In this document: positions 1 to 12,067 of the stretch, one piece after another | How positions within the stretch are numbered: position 1 is the stretch's first letter | Layout of the letters: every line of letters starts with the position of its first letter | Assembly (NCBI GenBank): GCA_036346205.1 | Contig: JARFJB010001817.1 | Coordinates: forward strand, 2,098,001-2,162,000 | Direction of reading: 5' to 3' | Origin: Vesta saturnalis | Taxonomy: Eukaryota > Arthropoda > Insecta > Coleoptera > Lampyridae | DNA: 64,000 nucleotides | The notes under the pieces: generated by a model | Databases searched by the model: none | What the model saw: the letters and a program-made list of their open reading frames with translations, nothing else | What the model was told of the DNA's origin: nothing | Position numbers and translations under genes: made by a program

Positions 1-601
1 GATGAAAGGAGTGTGAACATCTCTTCTGGGACAAAATTTAAGTGCAACTAAACTGTGAAAATTTCGTAATAGATTCAGGGTTGCCAATTTATTTGGAACT
101 GTTCATAATCATATTCTGTTTTCTGTTTGATCGTAAATGTTTAGATGTCTGTAACCATTCGGCCTACTAGTTTTCCTTTTTCTTTGTTTTATTCCTTTTT
201 TTACTATGTCTTCTATGCGATAGTCAACCATTAAAATAATTGAATAGCTTAATTAAGTGGGTTAAGTGCAAGAGCACATCGAGTTGTTGACCCACTGTGA
301 ACTTCGCCTATTGAACCGAACTGTTCTTTCTTTTTATTTTAATTTTGTTATTTTTAGAATACATTTTATTTTTCTAATGTAGTATATTAAGGTTTGACGT
401 ATCTAACGTCAAAGAATTTACCTTGAACTTTAAGTCGATAACATTTGCCTAAAATGAAAACAAAACAAATAATTAAATTTCAGAAATAAGGTGACGGTGC
501 ATTAAGAGCACGTTTTCCAAAAAATTACTTAATTTCAAAACGGAAGGTACGTACATTTTTATTCGCGCTTATACGTTGCTAGTGAACCCTCATAACAAAT
601 T

Positions 602-1027
602 AAGAAAAAAAATTTTGTTCAACGCCCTTTCCCATACAATTCAGTTGATATACCGATAATTGATAGACAACAAATAATTTTCCAACACGACAGTTGTCCA
701 ACACATTATTGTCTAAAAGTTCGTCCCTTATTGAATGAATGGTTTCCAAACCGGTGGATAGGTAGGCCAGGATCAATTGCGTGGCCGGCTAGAAGCCAGG
801 ATTTAAGGCTTTTATATTTTCACATATGGGGAAGACTGAAGGAATTGGTTTACGCGACAGAAATTCATACTCGTGAGCAATTAATAGATAGGATACAAGA
901 AGGAGCGAGAAGAATGACGAATGGTTTTGAAAGAAAAATTACCAGCCATGAAAGAAGTAAGAGAGCTCGAGCTTGTATAAGAGACGGTGGTGGTCATTTG
1001 GACACAAAATTTAAAATTATTGAATAA
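602..1027 (+). pseudogene. C-terminal half of a DUF4817-type Tc1/mariner transposase
   Basis: The frame is open from 602 and encodes the second half of an insect IS630/Tc1/mariner-superfamily transposase (DDE_3-like). The second catalytic Asp sits in FQHDSCPTHY (about 680-710). It is followed by WIGRPGSIAWPARSQDL and a HIWGRLKELVYA block, equivalent to the family's usual WPARSPDLTPLDFFLWG. The third catalytic Asp therefore survives in RSQDL, while the LDFFLW part has degraded to LYFHIW. The N-terminal helix-turn-helix and the first catalytic Asp are not visible upstream. Transposase activity is inferred from family membership only; this copy is a truncated fossil. Confidence 0.8.
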
Positions 1028-1472
1028 AATTCTCAATTCTATTGAATCAAGTCTTCAACGATTTATTATTCTCAATTTAGAAATTTCGAGAGGTTGAAAA
1101 GCTTTTTCTGGTCCAACTGTCGAACAAACTTTGACAAAAATGGTTTTATCGCTTTTTGTTTCTTTCACATTCTGATTTTAAATCTCTACAACTTTCTTTT
1201 TATAAACATATTCCTCATATTCTTGCATTATTTAAGTGAAATACATATACTACTATTGAAAACTGGACTAAAATTAGTATTTAAAAGAATCAATTGCTAC
1301 AGAATCGGCTTAAACTGAATGAAAGGGAATTACTACAATATCACAAAATCTCACATATCTCGAAAACCATTGATTTTTGGATACAGATAAATATGGCTCA
1401 ATCGATCACAAATGAGCCATACTAACACCTCTTTGACGGTTGGCATCTAATTTGGAATCACCCTGTATACAG
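1028..1472 (+). mobile_element. 3' end of the transposon carrying the 602-1027 transposase
   Basis: Non-coding tail after the transposase fragment. It ends in a CACCCTGTA terminus at 1461-1472, the usual outer end of this insect Tc1/mariner group (CAGGGTG when read inward). No matching left terminus is visible between 1 and 601, so the left end is deleted or lies outside the window. The short ORF at 1094-1318 has no recognisable content. Confidence 0.5.
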
Positions 1473-2220
1473 ATAGAAGATTATAACCTTTTGGTATAAA
1501 ATTTAGAATTTGTATATGTATAAGAAGAAAGAAGTTGCTTATAACCAACACAACGTGGAATTAACTGTAATTTTGATTACACTTTCGTTTGAATACATAG
1601 CAAGGTACCAACTTCATATTTATATATGAAAATGAAAACTTTCACGATTATCACACATAATGAAATTACTTATCTCTTGTGTAATTAAATCGTGCATTTT
1701 CTTTATTTATCTTTTATATAAACTTAAACGTTTCGATAACAATTACAGTCTTTAAGAATTACTTGAGATCTCATTTTAGTGAAGGATAGCTAGATATTTA
1801 ATAAATTAAATATTATTAAACTGCCTTGAAGATGACAAATCAGAATATGCTCTATCGGGCGAAGGCTAACAGTGAAACATGTCATAATCAAAAAACAAAT
1901 TTAAACAAATTACAATATACGTGTAAAGTTGTGAAGTGAAACATGATGAAACCATTCACAAATAGAAACTTGACATACCAATTAAAGATCTAATGAAATT
2001 TAATAAATAGTTTTTGGTTAATAATTGTAATTGTTATTGTACAGTGGAAACAAAATGTGTACGTTTGATATGAATGTTAATTTTAACAACGTATGTTAAA
2101 TTATCATAGGACTATGGTAAGCTAACATATCTAATTGGTAAAGCATTTACTTCAATCAAGGTCAGCAAAAAACCTTGTCTTACCAAGAGCTAAATTTAAA
2201 ACGTAAAATTGTGCTTTTTT
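1473..2220. other. AT-rich intergenic DNA, no gene seen
   Basis: No ORF with recognisable content. The stretch near 1828-1880 could be the 3' untranslated tail of the minus-strand Penelope-like fragment that starts at 2221. This is inferred from position only. Confidence 0.4.
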
Positions 2221-2600
2221 TTAATGCCAAAACCTAATTAAACGGAGATTTTTTTCTTGCCTATTGAACTTATTGGTATGTTTATATATCTCAAAAGTTT
2301 CACGTTGTAAACGAACGTAATAATGAGTTTGTCTTGACAATATTTCTGTATTATCAAATTGAATGTTAAGTTTTAAATTATTTAACGCATGCGCAGCTAC
2401 CGCAGATTTCATTGGTTGACCCAATGTACACAATTTCATAGGTTCTTTACGTGTTGTATCAAAGCTACGTTTTGTGGTTCCAATGTATACTTTTTCACAA
2501 TACTACGATTAATTAGGATTTTTTCAATTCTATCTGTAACATTAGTTATAAAAAGAAGAAAAGTAGTACCAATATTAAACACTAGGTTATGTTGAGCAGG
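2221..2600 (-). pseudogene. Penelope-like element C-terminal fragment
   Basis: Read on the minus strand, the first part (about 2600-2450) contains VTDRIEKILINRSIVKKYT, typical of the reverse transcriptase to endonuclease linker of Penelope-like retroelements. After a stop and frame change, the part at 2439-2221 gives SAVAAHALNNL, then FDNTEILSR, RLQRETFEIYKH and FNRQE. That is the usual distal half of the GIY-YIG endonuclease domain. The GIY and YIG core motifs are missing, apparently deleted between the two pieces. It would have nicked target DNA during retrotransposition; this copy is dead. Confidence 0.65.
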
Positions 2601-3055
2601 CGTAACAACATTATTAATATCTATTAATGAATATCCATTATTATTGTTACATTAACAGCAGACTTATATTTGCGTTTTCATATTTTTCATAATTCATAAA
2701 TTTGTTTTGACATCTCAAGAAATTGTTACCATTTACTGAGGACGATAGCTCTAATTGTTATCGAAAACTTTAAATTGATAAATAAAGAAAATACACGGCT
2801 TGATTGCCCAAAAGATAAGAATTTTAATAATATTTATATATTTGATATTATATAGCTTCACATTAATGTAAAGTCGGGAAGTTATAAAGAAATTGGATAA
2901 CTAGAGTGTGCATATTTTCTTATGTTTATTCTTATTGCATTATTATGGTTTTTCATAATATTTAATTTTTGAACATAATTAAGAAAACAAATGGACTATA
3001 ATACTTTACGATTATACGGTAGGTTATACTACCGCGAATATGCTCATTTTAACCT
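2601..3055. other. AT-rich intergenic DNA, no gene seen
   Basis: No recognisable coding, RNA or terminal-repeat signal. Confidence 0.4.
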
Positions 3056-3780
3056 CGCAAAATTAGCGCTGTAATGGGCAATCCCGCCAAATGAGAAGTG
3101 TGAAGGTGTTGTGCGTCGATGGATCTAATTTTTTAAAGATACAAAGAACGAATATTGATGATGAACCAAGAAACTCTTTCGTCGTTAATGATAAGCTCGT
3201 CGAAAACGTGATGGAAACTTCTCGCACTGTTTTGTATGGGGTTGTCACGAAAAAATTAGGCTAACAGAAATACTGCGCTCGTTGAGCACAGAAATTGCTA
3301 ATGAAGATCCACAAAACCCAACGAATGGGTTCTGCTTGAGACTTTCCTTTAGGGCACGCCAAGGAAGGAGAAATTGTGAGCAGAATAGTGGTTGACGACG
3401 AAACCTGGGTCCTGTATGTGAACGGTGAATCTTGCTTGTGGAATTTATGGAACGTTAGGTACAACGATTACTTCTAAAACTTATAGTGAGAATTTGCAAC
3501 AACTGAGAAGAGCGATCTACAGCAAACGTCGCAGTCTGCTGACATCTGCTGTTATATTTTGCCCTCAATACAAATGGGACATTTTTTATCATCCCCGGTA
3601 CACTACCATGAAGAAGTGGCTTGCGGGCCGGCACTTCGATGAATCTGAAGATCTCCAAAATGTTGTGACAAGTTGGGTCAATTTCCAGGCGCTCGAGTTT
3701 TATGCAGAAGTGATTTCAAAATTACTATGTAGAAAAATAGTGGAACGCTGTAGTTTTAAGATGTAAGCAGTAACACATTT
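3056..3780 (+). pseudogene. mariner-family transposase fossil
   Basis: The plus strand retains scattered mariner (Mos1/SETMAR-like, DD34D) matches in different frames. About 3379-3420 gives RIVVDDETWVLYVN, matching the first catalytic Asp block (xxGDETW). About 3590-3765 gives YHPRYTTMKKWLAGRHFDE followed by the C-terminal helix with EFYAE.ISKL. The block holding the second and third Asp (HDNARPH and SPDLAPSDYHLF) is mostly lost: only HPRY remains before MKKWL. There are at least four frame changes over 700 bases, so it is non-functional. Overlapping minus-strand ORFs are shadows. Confidence 0.7.
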
Positions 3781-4197
3781 GTACCTATGCGGGATTTTTA
3801 TTTACAGCCAAAGGACGCGGGCGGTTAGTTTCCGAACCGTCCTGGTACTACTTAAAAATAATCCAATTTAACTTCTTTGGTAAAATTGTTAGTTCACCTA
3901 GTTGAATTTTCTAACCTTTTAATGTCTTATTTTTAATTACATATGGATTGTTTTTAATATATTTGTTACTGGGTTATGTTATCGGTAATAGGTTTATTCA
4001 GATAAAAAAATCCGTGGCCAAGGTGTATCTTATTTATTAGGATTATACTCTTGTTATTATACTCTATTTGAACAAAAAGTATTTGTTTGACACTTTGGAT
4101 TGTAATACACAAAAAATGTGCTTAGTAACATTCTTTCACTGACATATTAGGTTGTAAATCATAAATAAACTGGATTAGAAAGTATATATTTCACATA
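3781..4197. other. AT-rich DNA left of the nested transposon block
   Basis: No gene or clear terminal repeat. The first ~60 bases may be the 3' end of the mariner fossil. Confidence 0.4.
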
Positions 4198-4674
4198 CGA
4201 GCCCCTTCCCATTTGAGTTGGCCCACCTATTGAAATCTTAGATACTGTATGCTATTTTAGGTCGCAAATTAATTAACAGAGTATAATTAATAATATGCAA
4301 TAGAAAACACCAACTTTATCGCTTCTTCTTAAAATGTTTAGCAATAAATAAAAAACGTGTTTTTTATACAGCAACCCATTTTATATTTTGTTATAAAGTA
4401 GGTCTATAATGTGGCATGGTCACTGCGTATTTGCACACCATGTGCGGCTACTTAGTCGAATGCTGGAGTAGTATTTTCCCCCTCATAACCCTAAGTCCGT
4501 TCCTTCCGATCATATCCTGACCACACCCTACCTTAATACCACCATGCATATATACGTAATGTATGTATGTATGCTGGGAAACCATGATTGTGGCTGAAGG
4601 AGCTTGGAAAGCTCAAACAGCCCGCCCTCCCTTTTGGGGAGGGAATGAAATACGTGAAATACTACAGGGTGATA

Positions 4675-6101
4675 TACGTGAGCAGGTTTTTTTTTCAGTG
4701 GGGTGTCTCGGCATTATTGAACACCCTATATATTTACTCTATGGTATAATAGCTACCTATATTTGTCATCACTCATCATCATACCAGTTTTTGAATTTTA
4801 TAGATCAAGAGAGAAATTGAAAAAAGTTGTATTGACATTTTCATAACAATTGAATATTGGAACCACAAAACATCTAAAACATAATTGTCTAAACTAAGCT
4901 ATGGTTAAGAATTATTATTATTATTACTATTAATAATGAGTTGCTCTCCCTTGACACCTTATTACTTCATCACATCGTCTGGAATGCTCCTTATAATCCT
5001 GTCGATTAAGTCGACGGGTAGAGCGTCTCACTCTTCCTGCAGAGCAATCTTCAGGTCGTTGACATTATTGGGAGCATGAAGGGCGACTTGAAATTCGTCT
5101 TTGCAGAGCATCCTACACGTGCTCTATAGGATTGAGGTCTAGAGACAATGCATGCGATACTATTCGTGTAATACCATGATCCTCAAAAAAATTGTTGACA
5201 ACAGCGCGGTGAGACCTGGTATTGTTGTTCATATAAACAAATGCTGGACCATGACCCTGTGCATATGGCAGAACGATTGGTTCCTGTATCCGATTTAGAT
5301 AATTTCGAGCATTCATCGTTGAATTAATAAACACGACCAATTCGGTTTTCCGGTTGCCTAGTGCTATGCCTCCCCAAACCATTACAGAGTGTCTAACCAA
5401 AAGGAACGTGTTCTACAGTGCAAATCTGGTCATACCTCTCATTTTGCGGTCTCCACACGGATTTACGATTACTGTGTAGATGTAAGCAAAAACGCGATTC
5501 ATTTGTAAATAGACAGTCTGACCAGTCGACATTGTTCCAGTATTGGTGGACACGGACAAATTGTAGACGATTTCTTTTATGTGTCGCAGTTTGGAGGATA
5601 AATCTGCCTCCTTAAGTCTATTTATTGTAGTGGCATTGGAAACATTAACTCCTCTTGATTCAAGCAAAATCTATTTTACCTGCGTGGTATTTAAATGTCG
5701 GATTTGCAGAACAGTTCTTCTCAAAAATCTATCCATTGCAGAGTTGTGCAACGCTGTCGTCCTCCGCCGTGTGTGTCATTTGGTGTGTTTTTCAGATATC
5801 TTTTCCAAACCCGATTTACGAAACACCCTGACACACTCAAACATCTATCTACGTTATCTAATCGAGGCATTTTAATTTAAGTAATAATTATTCTGCAGAG
5901 TAAGTGACAGAAGTCCGAAATTACGAGTGTAAATATAAATGTTTTTCAATTTATCTTTTGATCTACGAAAGATAAAGCTAAAATTTAAAAACTGGTATGA
6001 TTACAAATGTAGGTAGCTATTGCACCATACAGTGAATATACAGGGTGTTCAATAAGACCGAGATACTCCATTGAAAAAAGTTAAAAAAACCTACTCACGT
6101 A
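4675..6101 (-). mobile_element. Tc1-type element bounded by ~140-bp inverted repeats
   Basis: Left arm about 4675-4810 and right arm about 5960-6101 are inverted copies. Shared blocks include ACGTGAG.AGGTTTTTT, TTATTGAACACCCT, AATAGCTACCTA and CATACCAGTTTTT. Between them lies a Tc1 transposase on the minus strand. Each arm also has an internal CACCCTATATA/TATACAGGGTG terminus-like motif, so the arms may be composite: a Tc1 copy inserted inside the inverted repeat of another element. Confidence 0.6.
4930..5870 (-). pseudogene. Tc1-family (DD34E) transposase pseudogene
   Basis: Near full length for the family (941 bases, about 310 codons; Tc1 transposases run about 340 aa). Start ATG at 5868-5870 (MPRLDNVDR). 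The N-terminal HTH region includes GRQRCTT and FLRRTVLQIRHLN. The middle has SVMVWGGIALGNRKTELVVF then MNARNYL and PIVLPYAQGHGPAFVYMNNN, where the second catalytic Asp has become Asn (MNNN instead of MDDN). The SLDLNPIEHV motif is followed by an in-frame TAG in place of Trp, then ALQRRISSRP. The C-terminus is RRCDEVIRCQGRATHY and a TAA at 4930-4932. Several frameshifts (near 5670, 5410 and 5060) make it inactive. Confidence 0.85.
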
Positions 6102-6540
6102 GAGGCAGTGTATGAAGAAAATTTGAAGCTTAATAATTTAGGAAAAAAATCGCAAAAATTCTCAATAAATAAAAACGCTACAGCTTTGTAAACTTGATCC
6201 ATATTTAGGGTGGCTCACTTCAAATTCGTGTCTGTATACATGTCACGGTGAGGCTCGCAAACTTGAATTTGGTAGTTACAAGATCAGTTGTTTAATTAAA
6301 AAAAATAAATAAGTGGAAACAGAAATATATATTTTTTTAATGGCGACTGTGTTTTAAGACCGAAGAAAGACCACTTTTAACACCACAGCAAAGCAAAACA
6401 ACATAGGGATTGGGAACCTCAGCAACGGCGTGCAGTACAATGGAGCGAAGAGGCGCAGTTTGTGTGTGTTTGAGATAGTAGAAGTCGAGTTATTCGGAAA
6501 ACCCTGACTGTCTCAAAGGGGTAGAAAAACTTCATTTTAT
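6102..6540. other. Non-coding DNA between Tc1 fossils
   Basis: Only short AT-rich sequence. It probably belongs to the upstream part of the 6544-6780 element or to the outer 4198-12900 element. No gene seen. Confidence 0.35.
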
Positions 6541-6543
6541 TAA

Positions 6544-6780
6544 ATGATAAACAAATATTTGGACATTTTACAAGAATCGCTTTTACCCGTCATGAAAGAA
6601 TATTTGACATCGGGACAAGATTTTGTATTTCAGCAAGGCAGCGCAGCATGCCACACCTCAAAAAGGCCTTAAAATGCATGGAAGACTATACGGTATACCG
6701 CTAATGGTCAAGGCTCGGTTAATACTATGTCCTAAAGAATTTCGGATGTTATAAAAAATAAAGGTGATGTTACCCAATGG
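6544..6780 (+). pseudogene. Tc1/mariner transposase fragment (second-Asp block)
   Basis: From ATG 6544 the frame gives MINKYLDILQESLLPVMKEY, then FVFQQGSAACHTSK and a stop. This is the region just before and around the second catalytic residue in Tc1-like DDE_3 transposases, normally FQQDNAPCH; the Asp is replaced by Gly here. A further degraded frame continues to about 6780. No N-terminal or third-Asp region is present. Confidence 0.6.
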
Positions 6781-6825
6781 TAAACTTTAAAATTGTTTTT
6801 TTTTTGTTAATTTTACGTATTTGTA

Positions 6826-7690
6826 CCGGGTGAGCAAATAAGAACGGCCGTCGGCCATATCTTCAGATCTGATTATAGTACAGCTTTGGAAAAAAAAAGT
6901 TATAACTAAAGTGGCCTCGAGAAACACCTGGAAATTATTTATACAATTGTAGGTCCACCGCTAGAGGGCGTAATTGAATACCAAAATTTGAAAATCCAAA
7001 TTTTACAAAATTTGCCTAATTACAGGGCATTATAAATACGATAATCAGGTTCTACGGAAAATTCTGCGTACTTTTTATTAAACAAGTTTTAGTCTATCTT
7101 TTCAAATAAGAGGTAGGAGAGCGTGGGAACCTTATGAAAAAACGCCTGTAAGTCCGGATCTGGTTAATCGATCTTCGCAAACTTACTTATGTGGAAAAGA
7201 GATCCTTTCCACCAATGTAAGTGTTATATACTCAACACAACTTAATAAGTAACGTGCACATTAGAGGGCGGTATTTATTTTTTTTAGAAATCTAGTTATA
7301 TTTGTAAAATATTAAATGGAAGCATGCGGTTTTAACAATGGATTATGAAAGTAGACCAAATTAGCAACAAAATGGCGAAAACTGCATGTCGATACCTTTT
7401 TTCTATCCCGAGATGTCTTAAGAAACGTGTAAACGATAAACATGTTACCGTCCCCGCTAGAGGGCGTTATCTAAAAGATAATCATTGTTAACTTTCTGTT
7501 TGGTGTACCTACAATTAAAAATACTTAAAAATAATTTTATTGTAAACGTAAAGAAAAATGCCTCTTATTATTTTCAGTTGACCGCCACACCAAAAGTAAA
7601 CAGAAAAGGGTATGTATAGGTAAATTTCGCTATTCGATTATTTTTATCAAACAATATATATTAGCAAACAAATCTGAAAGCAATTTAACC
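6826..7690. repeat. Left long terminal inverted arm of the 6826-12714 element
   Basis: Matches the reverse complement of 11236-12714 once the 11292-12067 insertion is removed. The order is kept all along: outer GGTGAGCAAATAAGAACGG, a middle block with AGTAGACCAAATTAGCAACA, and an inner ATCAAACAATATATATTAGC. It carries no gene. Confidence 0.75.
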
Positions 7691-7737
7691 AATCTAACAA
7701 TTTAAAAAAATTACAAAAAACAACTCTATGAATGTGA

Positions 7738-8960
7738 TTACTGCCGCCTCAGATGTTCAAGCTGTCGTCCATCATTTTCAATACAACATTCCAGTCTCTG
7801 GCGGGTCGATAAGACAGTTAATTGCCTAATTTTATATTTTCTCTGCGCCCTGAAATGCTGTTGTATTGCATAAATTCGTTAATCCTTGCGATCAATGAAA
7901 TCAGCCCTCGTTGGTGGTCTGTTGGCCAGAAAAACACAGTTCTTTCTAATCGTCCAGAATATAAAATCTAAACACCTCAGATCTGGGGATCTGGCAGGCC
8001 AGTGGAATAAACCTCCACGTCCTTTCCTTCTGTCAGGATATGTTTGATTTAAGACTTTCATAAAAAAAATATGGTCCAATTATTTGTCTACCTAGAATGC
8101 CGCATCACACTTACAGACCAACGACCCTGATGTTGAACCTCCCGCATCCAGTGTGAATTTGTGTCTGACCAATAGTGCATGTTATGGCGATTTACACTAC
8201 CATCACTCCGAAATGTTGCTTCATCTGACCACATAATATGTGAAGTATTTCAGGATTTTGTCCTATTATATGTAATAGCCAGTTAAATAATCCAGTCTGT
8301 TATGGAAATCTCCAGCATTTAAACCTTGGTGTAGGACTATGTGATATGGGTGCAATCTAAAATAAAAATATTTCGTTGTTAACAAGCGAAAAATTCTTCA
8401 AGTGCTTTAACTTGTGTGGTGCTTTTACGAAAGTTTTTCGCCTGGCCTCTCATTATTTTATATTTGTATTATTTGATACCAATAATACAATTTTGGTAAT
8501 AAGTAATAGTTATTTATGATATTGTTATAGTGGATTTTCTTTTATTTTTTAAGTAATTACTGAACTGAACATATTTGATGTTTTATTAGTATAGCTTGAT
8601 AAAAAAAGGCAGACCACATTAAACACTCAATAAACTAAACATTTTATCACAAATTATGACATCATGACATTTACTTAGATATAATTGAAAAATTAAAAAT
8701 ATAGAAATTATAGGTAGGTACTGGCTTTTAAAGATTGTGCACGCGAAAAATATTAATAAACCTCTACCACGTCTTCGATACACGGGAAGATGAACACTTC
8801 CTGTAGTACGCAAACGTTGAGCGTTTCGAAGAAATACTCTGTTGCTGTGATGTCTTCTGTTTGGGTACTGCAGCGCATAAACTCTGGAAGCAATAGTCGC
8901 ATTACTCATGCATTCGAAATAAACAGCCATGTCAAAAGCTTCTTCATTTGTAAGAATCAT
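7738..8960 (-). pseudogene. DUF4817-type transposase of the long-TIR element
   Basis: Start ATG at 8958-8960. The N-terminal DUF4817-like HTH reads MILTNEEAFDMAVYFECMSN, then ALQYPNRRH and RLRTTGSVH. After a degraded gap (about 8620-8340), the frame near 8270-8100 gives MWSDEATFRSDGSVNRHNMH and YWSDTNSHWMREVQHQGRW, the first catalytic Asp block. About 8079-7879 gives FHWPARSPDLRCLDFIFWTI, the third-Asp block. The C-terminus ends LEHLRRQ with a TAA at 7738-7740. The second-Asp block (FQQDGAPAHY) is missing or deleted near 8090. Length is about 400 codons, normal for the family, with several frame breaks. Confidence 0.8.
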
Positions 8961-9082
8961 ATTTTTCTAATTAGTATATCGAAAATGATTACCTGGATAA
9001 ATTAACAACTGCAACAAGACTAATAATTTTTGGCATATGTTTTCGCATTAATTATAGCCTACTTGATTTCAACTGAATATAA

Positions 9083-11152
9083 CAGGGTGTTCCAGTTTTT
9101 TGTAGCAGGACTTTAATAGTCGACAGCGCTTTCAAAATTAAGACAAAAAGTTCATATAAACATAGGTTGCCAAACGCTTAGTTTTGGAGATACAGGGTTT
9201 CAAAGTTTTAATTTTTGTTCAGTTCTTTTAATTTATTTTCAAAACTATTTAAAATAATAAATCCAAATTTAGTACACATATTACACTTCTTAAACTCAAT
9301 ATTAAGAGTAGTTTAACGTTTATCAATATCTACAGGGTAGTACATTTTCTGGGGTGGTACACCCTTTATCCTCCACGAACTTTTTCATGCGACGCCTCTA
9401 ACTCTTAAAAACCAAAAATTTAGATTGCCCATTTGATTTAGGAACTTTTTTGTCTTCTGCTTTTTTTTCGAAAAATGCATAGTTTTTGAAATAAATTAGC
9501 TGTAATCTATGAACAGCTTCCAAATGTAAATAAAGAACGTCTGATGCTCCCGCAAAAAATAGTGTGCCATGAAAAGAACAATAAAAAAAAAAAGAATAAA
9601 ATTATGTCAATTCTCACGTTTTTTGTCTCTTAATAAAAAGTAGTACTCCACAAATTTTTTCCTAACTTTTCAGTTGAATTAAATAAAGGAAAATAAAAGT
9701 AAAACAACAAAATAAATATTAAAAAAATACGTATTTATTGGAAAAAATTGGAAAGAATTTCTATTTAAGATTTTAACAAGAACGAAACGACGAAATAAAT
9801 AGATTAAACAAATAAACTTAACCTATAACAACAAAACAAAAACGCTATCGTAATAATAAATAAATTTAAAGAAATTGTGAACCATTTTGTTGAAGACATA
9901 ATTCACACCGACGAATAATTGCACGTGGAATATTAACTAAAAAATGTCTTATTTCATTACACGTATCCCTAATCCTATTAATTTCATCTCTTGTTGTCAC
10001 AGGAGTTGCATACACCCTTCCTTTTAAATACCCCCACACAAAAAAATCTAAGGGATTTATGTCTGAGACCTTGGCGGCCAGGTAACTAGGCCTGCACGAC
10101 CAATCCATCTTCCTGGATAATGGTTGTCCAGCCAGTTTCTAACGATTCTGCTATAATGAGGTGGACAACCATCAAGCTGGAACCAAGCCGTTCTTCGTAA
10201 ATTTAAGGGAATATGTTCCCACATATTCCCATGTTCATTCTCTAAGAATTCCAAGAAAGCCTCATTCGAGGTGGTAAAAAGTAGGGCCCAAAAAGGTGAT
10301 TATTGTAAATACCTATGCAGACGTTCATACTAAATTCTTGTTGGAAATGTCTCGGGCGAACTACATGTGGATTTTCATGTGCCCAAACGTGCTGGTTGTG
10401 AAAATTTACCACACCACGGCGAGTGAAGCGGGATTCATCAGTCCATAAAACATTATTTAAAAAACCTGGATTGTTATTATTTTCAGCAAGAATCCATCGA
10501 CAATACGCAACTCTACGTTCTGCATCCCTGGTTGTAGTCCTTGAACAGGTTGTAGATGGTAAGGATATCGGTGACCCCGTCTTAATGTTCGGTGAATAAT
10601 AGTATTTGAGACTCCACCTAAAGCTACGGATACTCTTGTAATGCTAGTTGTGGGATCTCTGTCGAATTCACGCAAAATTCGTCGTGCAATATTTCTTTGC
10701 TGCCTATGATTATTATTTTGACATCCATGCACATTATTTAACCCCTGACTTATAATTTGTTGGTGACCTCTTACAAACACTGAAGGATGCGGAGCTCTTC
10801 TAAAAGGAAATCTTCGCCTATATTCACGGGCTGCTGCTGCTGAACTTCCATTTACAAAGCCATAAATAAAATGGATATCCGCTATTTCTTGATTAGAAAA
10901 CAAAAATGGCATTTTAAAAGATCACTTTTGCAATAAAAATTAACACAATAAAATATGTAAATAAATTACATTCTTTCTTATGCACAAGTCGTATGTAAAA
11001 TAAAACGTGAGATTTGCCATAATTTGATCCTTTTTTTTTTATTGTTCTTTTCATGGCACACTATTTTTTGCAGGAGCATCAGACGTTCTTTACTTAATTT
11101 TGAAAGCTCTATCGACTATTAAAGTCCTGCTACAAAAAACTGGAACACCCTG
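9083..11152 (-). mobile_element. 2.07-kb CAGGG-terminal Tc1/mariner-type transposon
   Basis: The first ~60 bases (CAGGGTGTTCCAGTTTTTTG, then TAGCAGGACTTTAATAGTCG...) recur inverted at 11093-11152 with only two or three mismatches. TATAA flanks both ends (9078-9082 and 11153-11157), which contains the expected TA duplication. It encodes one transposase on the minus strand. It sits inside the 6826-12714 element and is one of the best-preserved copies here, so it is probably among the younger insertions. Confidence 0.88.
9866..10912 (-). pseudogene. DUF4817-type transposase of the 2.07-kb element
   Basis: Starts MPFLFSNQEIADIHFIYGFV at 10912. The N-terminal DUF4817-like HTH includes REYRRRFPFRRAPHP, then QRNIARRILREFDRDPTTSI. 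The first catalytic Asp lies in LWTDESRFTRRGVVNFHNQH (about 10450-10385). The second lies in WFQLDGCPPHYSRIVRNWLD (about 10180). The third-Asp region is INPLDFFVWGYLKGRVYATP (about 10040-9990). It ends CLQQNGSQFL at 9866. It is about 350 codons long with one frameshift near 10460, another near 10270 and one near 10080. Only a few lesions separate it from an intact reading frame. Confidence 0.85.
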
Positions 11153-11291
11153 TATAACTGCTGTGTAACTGTAAGAATATTAAAATATACCTAATATGGT
11201 TATTCTTGAGCAATTTTCATAACATGTGATACACATCATATTTTCAAAATTTGTTTGCTAATATATATTGTTTAATAAAAGTTATCGAATA

Positions 11292-12067
11292 TAGTCTGTA
11301 AAAATAAAGATTTTCTATTTCGGCTTAGCGCTTTGTTACTCTGAGACATTGGAAATGTAATCCTATTCCAGAAGTTACCAAACGTTTTCAACGAACTCAG
11401 TTCGGTACTGAATTCAATATTCCGGTATCTCAAATACTTTTCCAGATATTAAATTTCGAAATTATCAAATTTTATCTTTTTGATAAGGCCAGATTTTTTT
11501 TTATACTTTCGTTTTTTAAAAAGATTTTGAGGCGCTTATAATTTCTATCAAAGCAAATGAAGATTGTAGTGATGATTCTGATTTCTAGTTTTAAAGTATC
11601 ATTACAAAATTATATTTGAAGATTTCAAAAAACCATTACGTACCTAAAACCAAGAAATGTAATGTAATTGTAATGTGTGCTTCTTAGTTCTAATTTTGTT
11701 TTGTTTTATTTACAAGAATGTACGTTATGTTCTTCATGTACAATTAATGATTTCGTTGTTGCACATTTCAAAATAAATGAATTATATTAAGTAATAAACC
11801 TCTGCATCCACACACAAAAAAAACTTTGCAACATAGTTAAAATTAAAAATCGTTCAAAACGTTTTATAACTTCTGGAATAGAATTAAAATTCCATTGTTT
11901 ACCTCTCGCGAGCGGTCTTAAGTCATTGAGCAGGTTATTTACGCTTTCACTTAAGTCGCGTACTTTCTATTGAAACCCAAACGTTAGAAAGAAACGGCTG
12001 TATATTCCCAATGTCTCAGAGTAATAAAGCGCTAAGCCAAATAGAAAATCTTTATTTTTACAGACTA
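11292..12067. mobile_element. 776-bp non-autonomous TA-flanked element (MITE)
   Basis: Termini TAGTCTGTAAAAATAAAGAT, continuing TTTCTATTTCGGCTTAGCGCTTTGTTACTCTGAGACATTGG, are inverted at about 12005-12067. TA duplications are at 11290-11291 and 12068-12069. It interrupts the right arm of the 6826-12714 element. Removing it plus one TA restores the match to the left arm across the join (GAATAGC). It contains no ORF. Confidence 0.85.
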
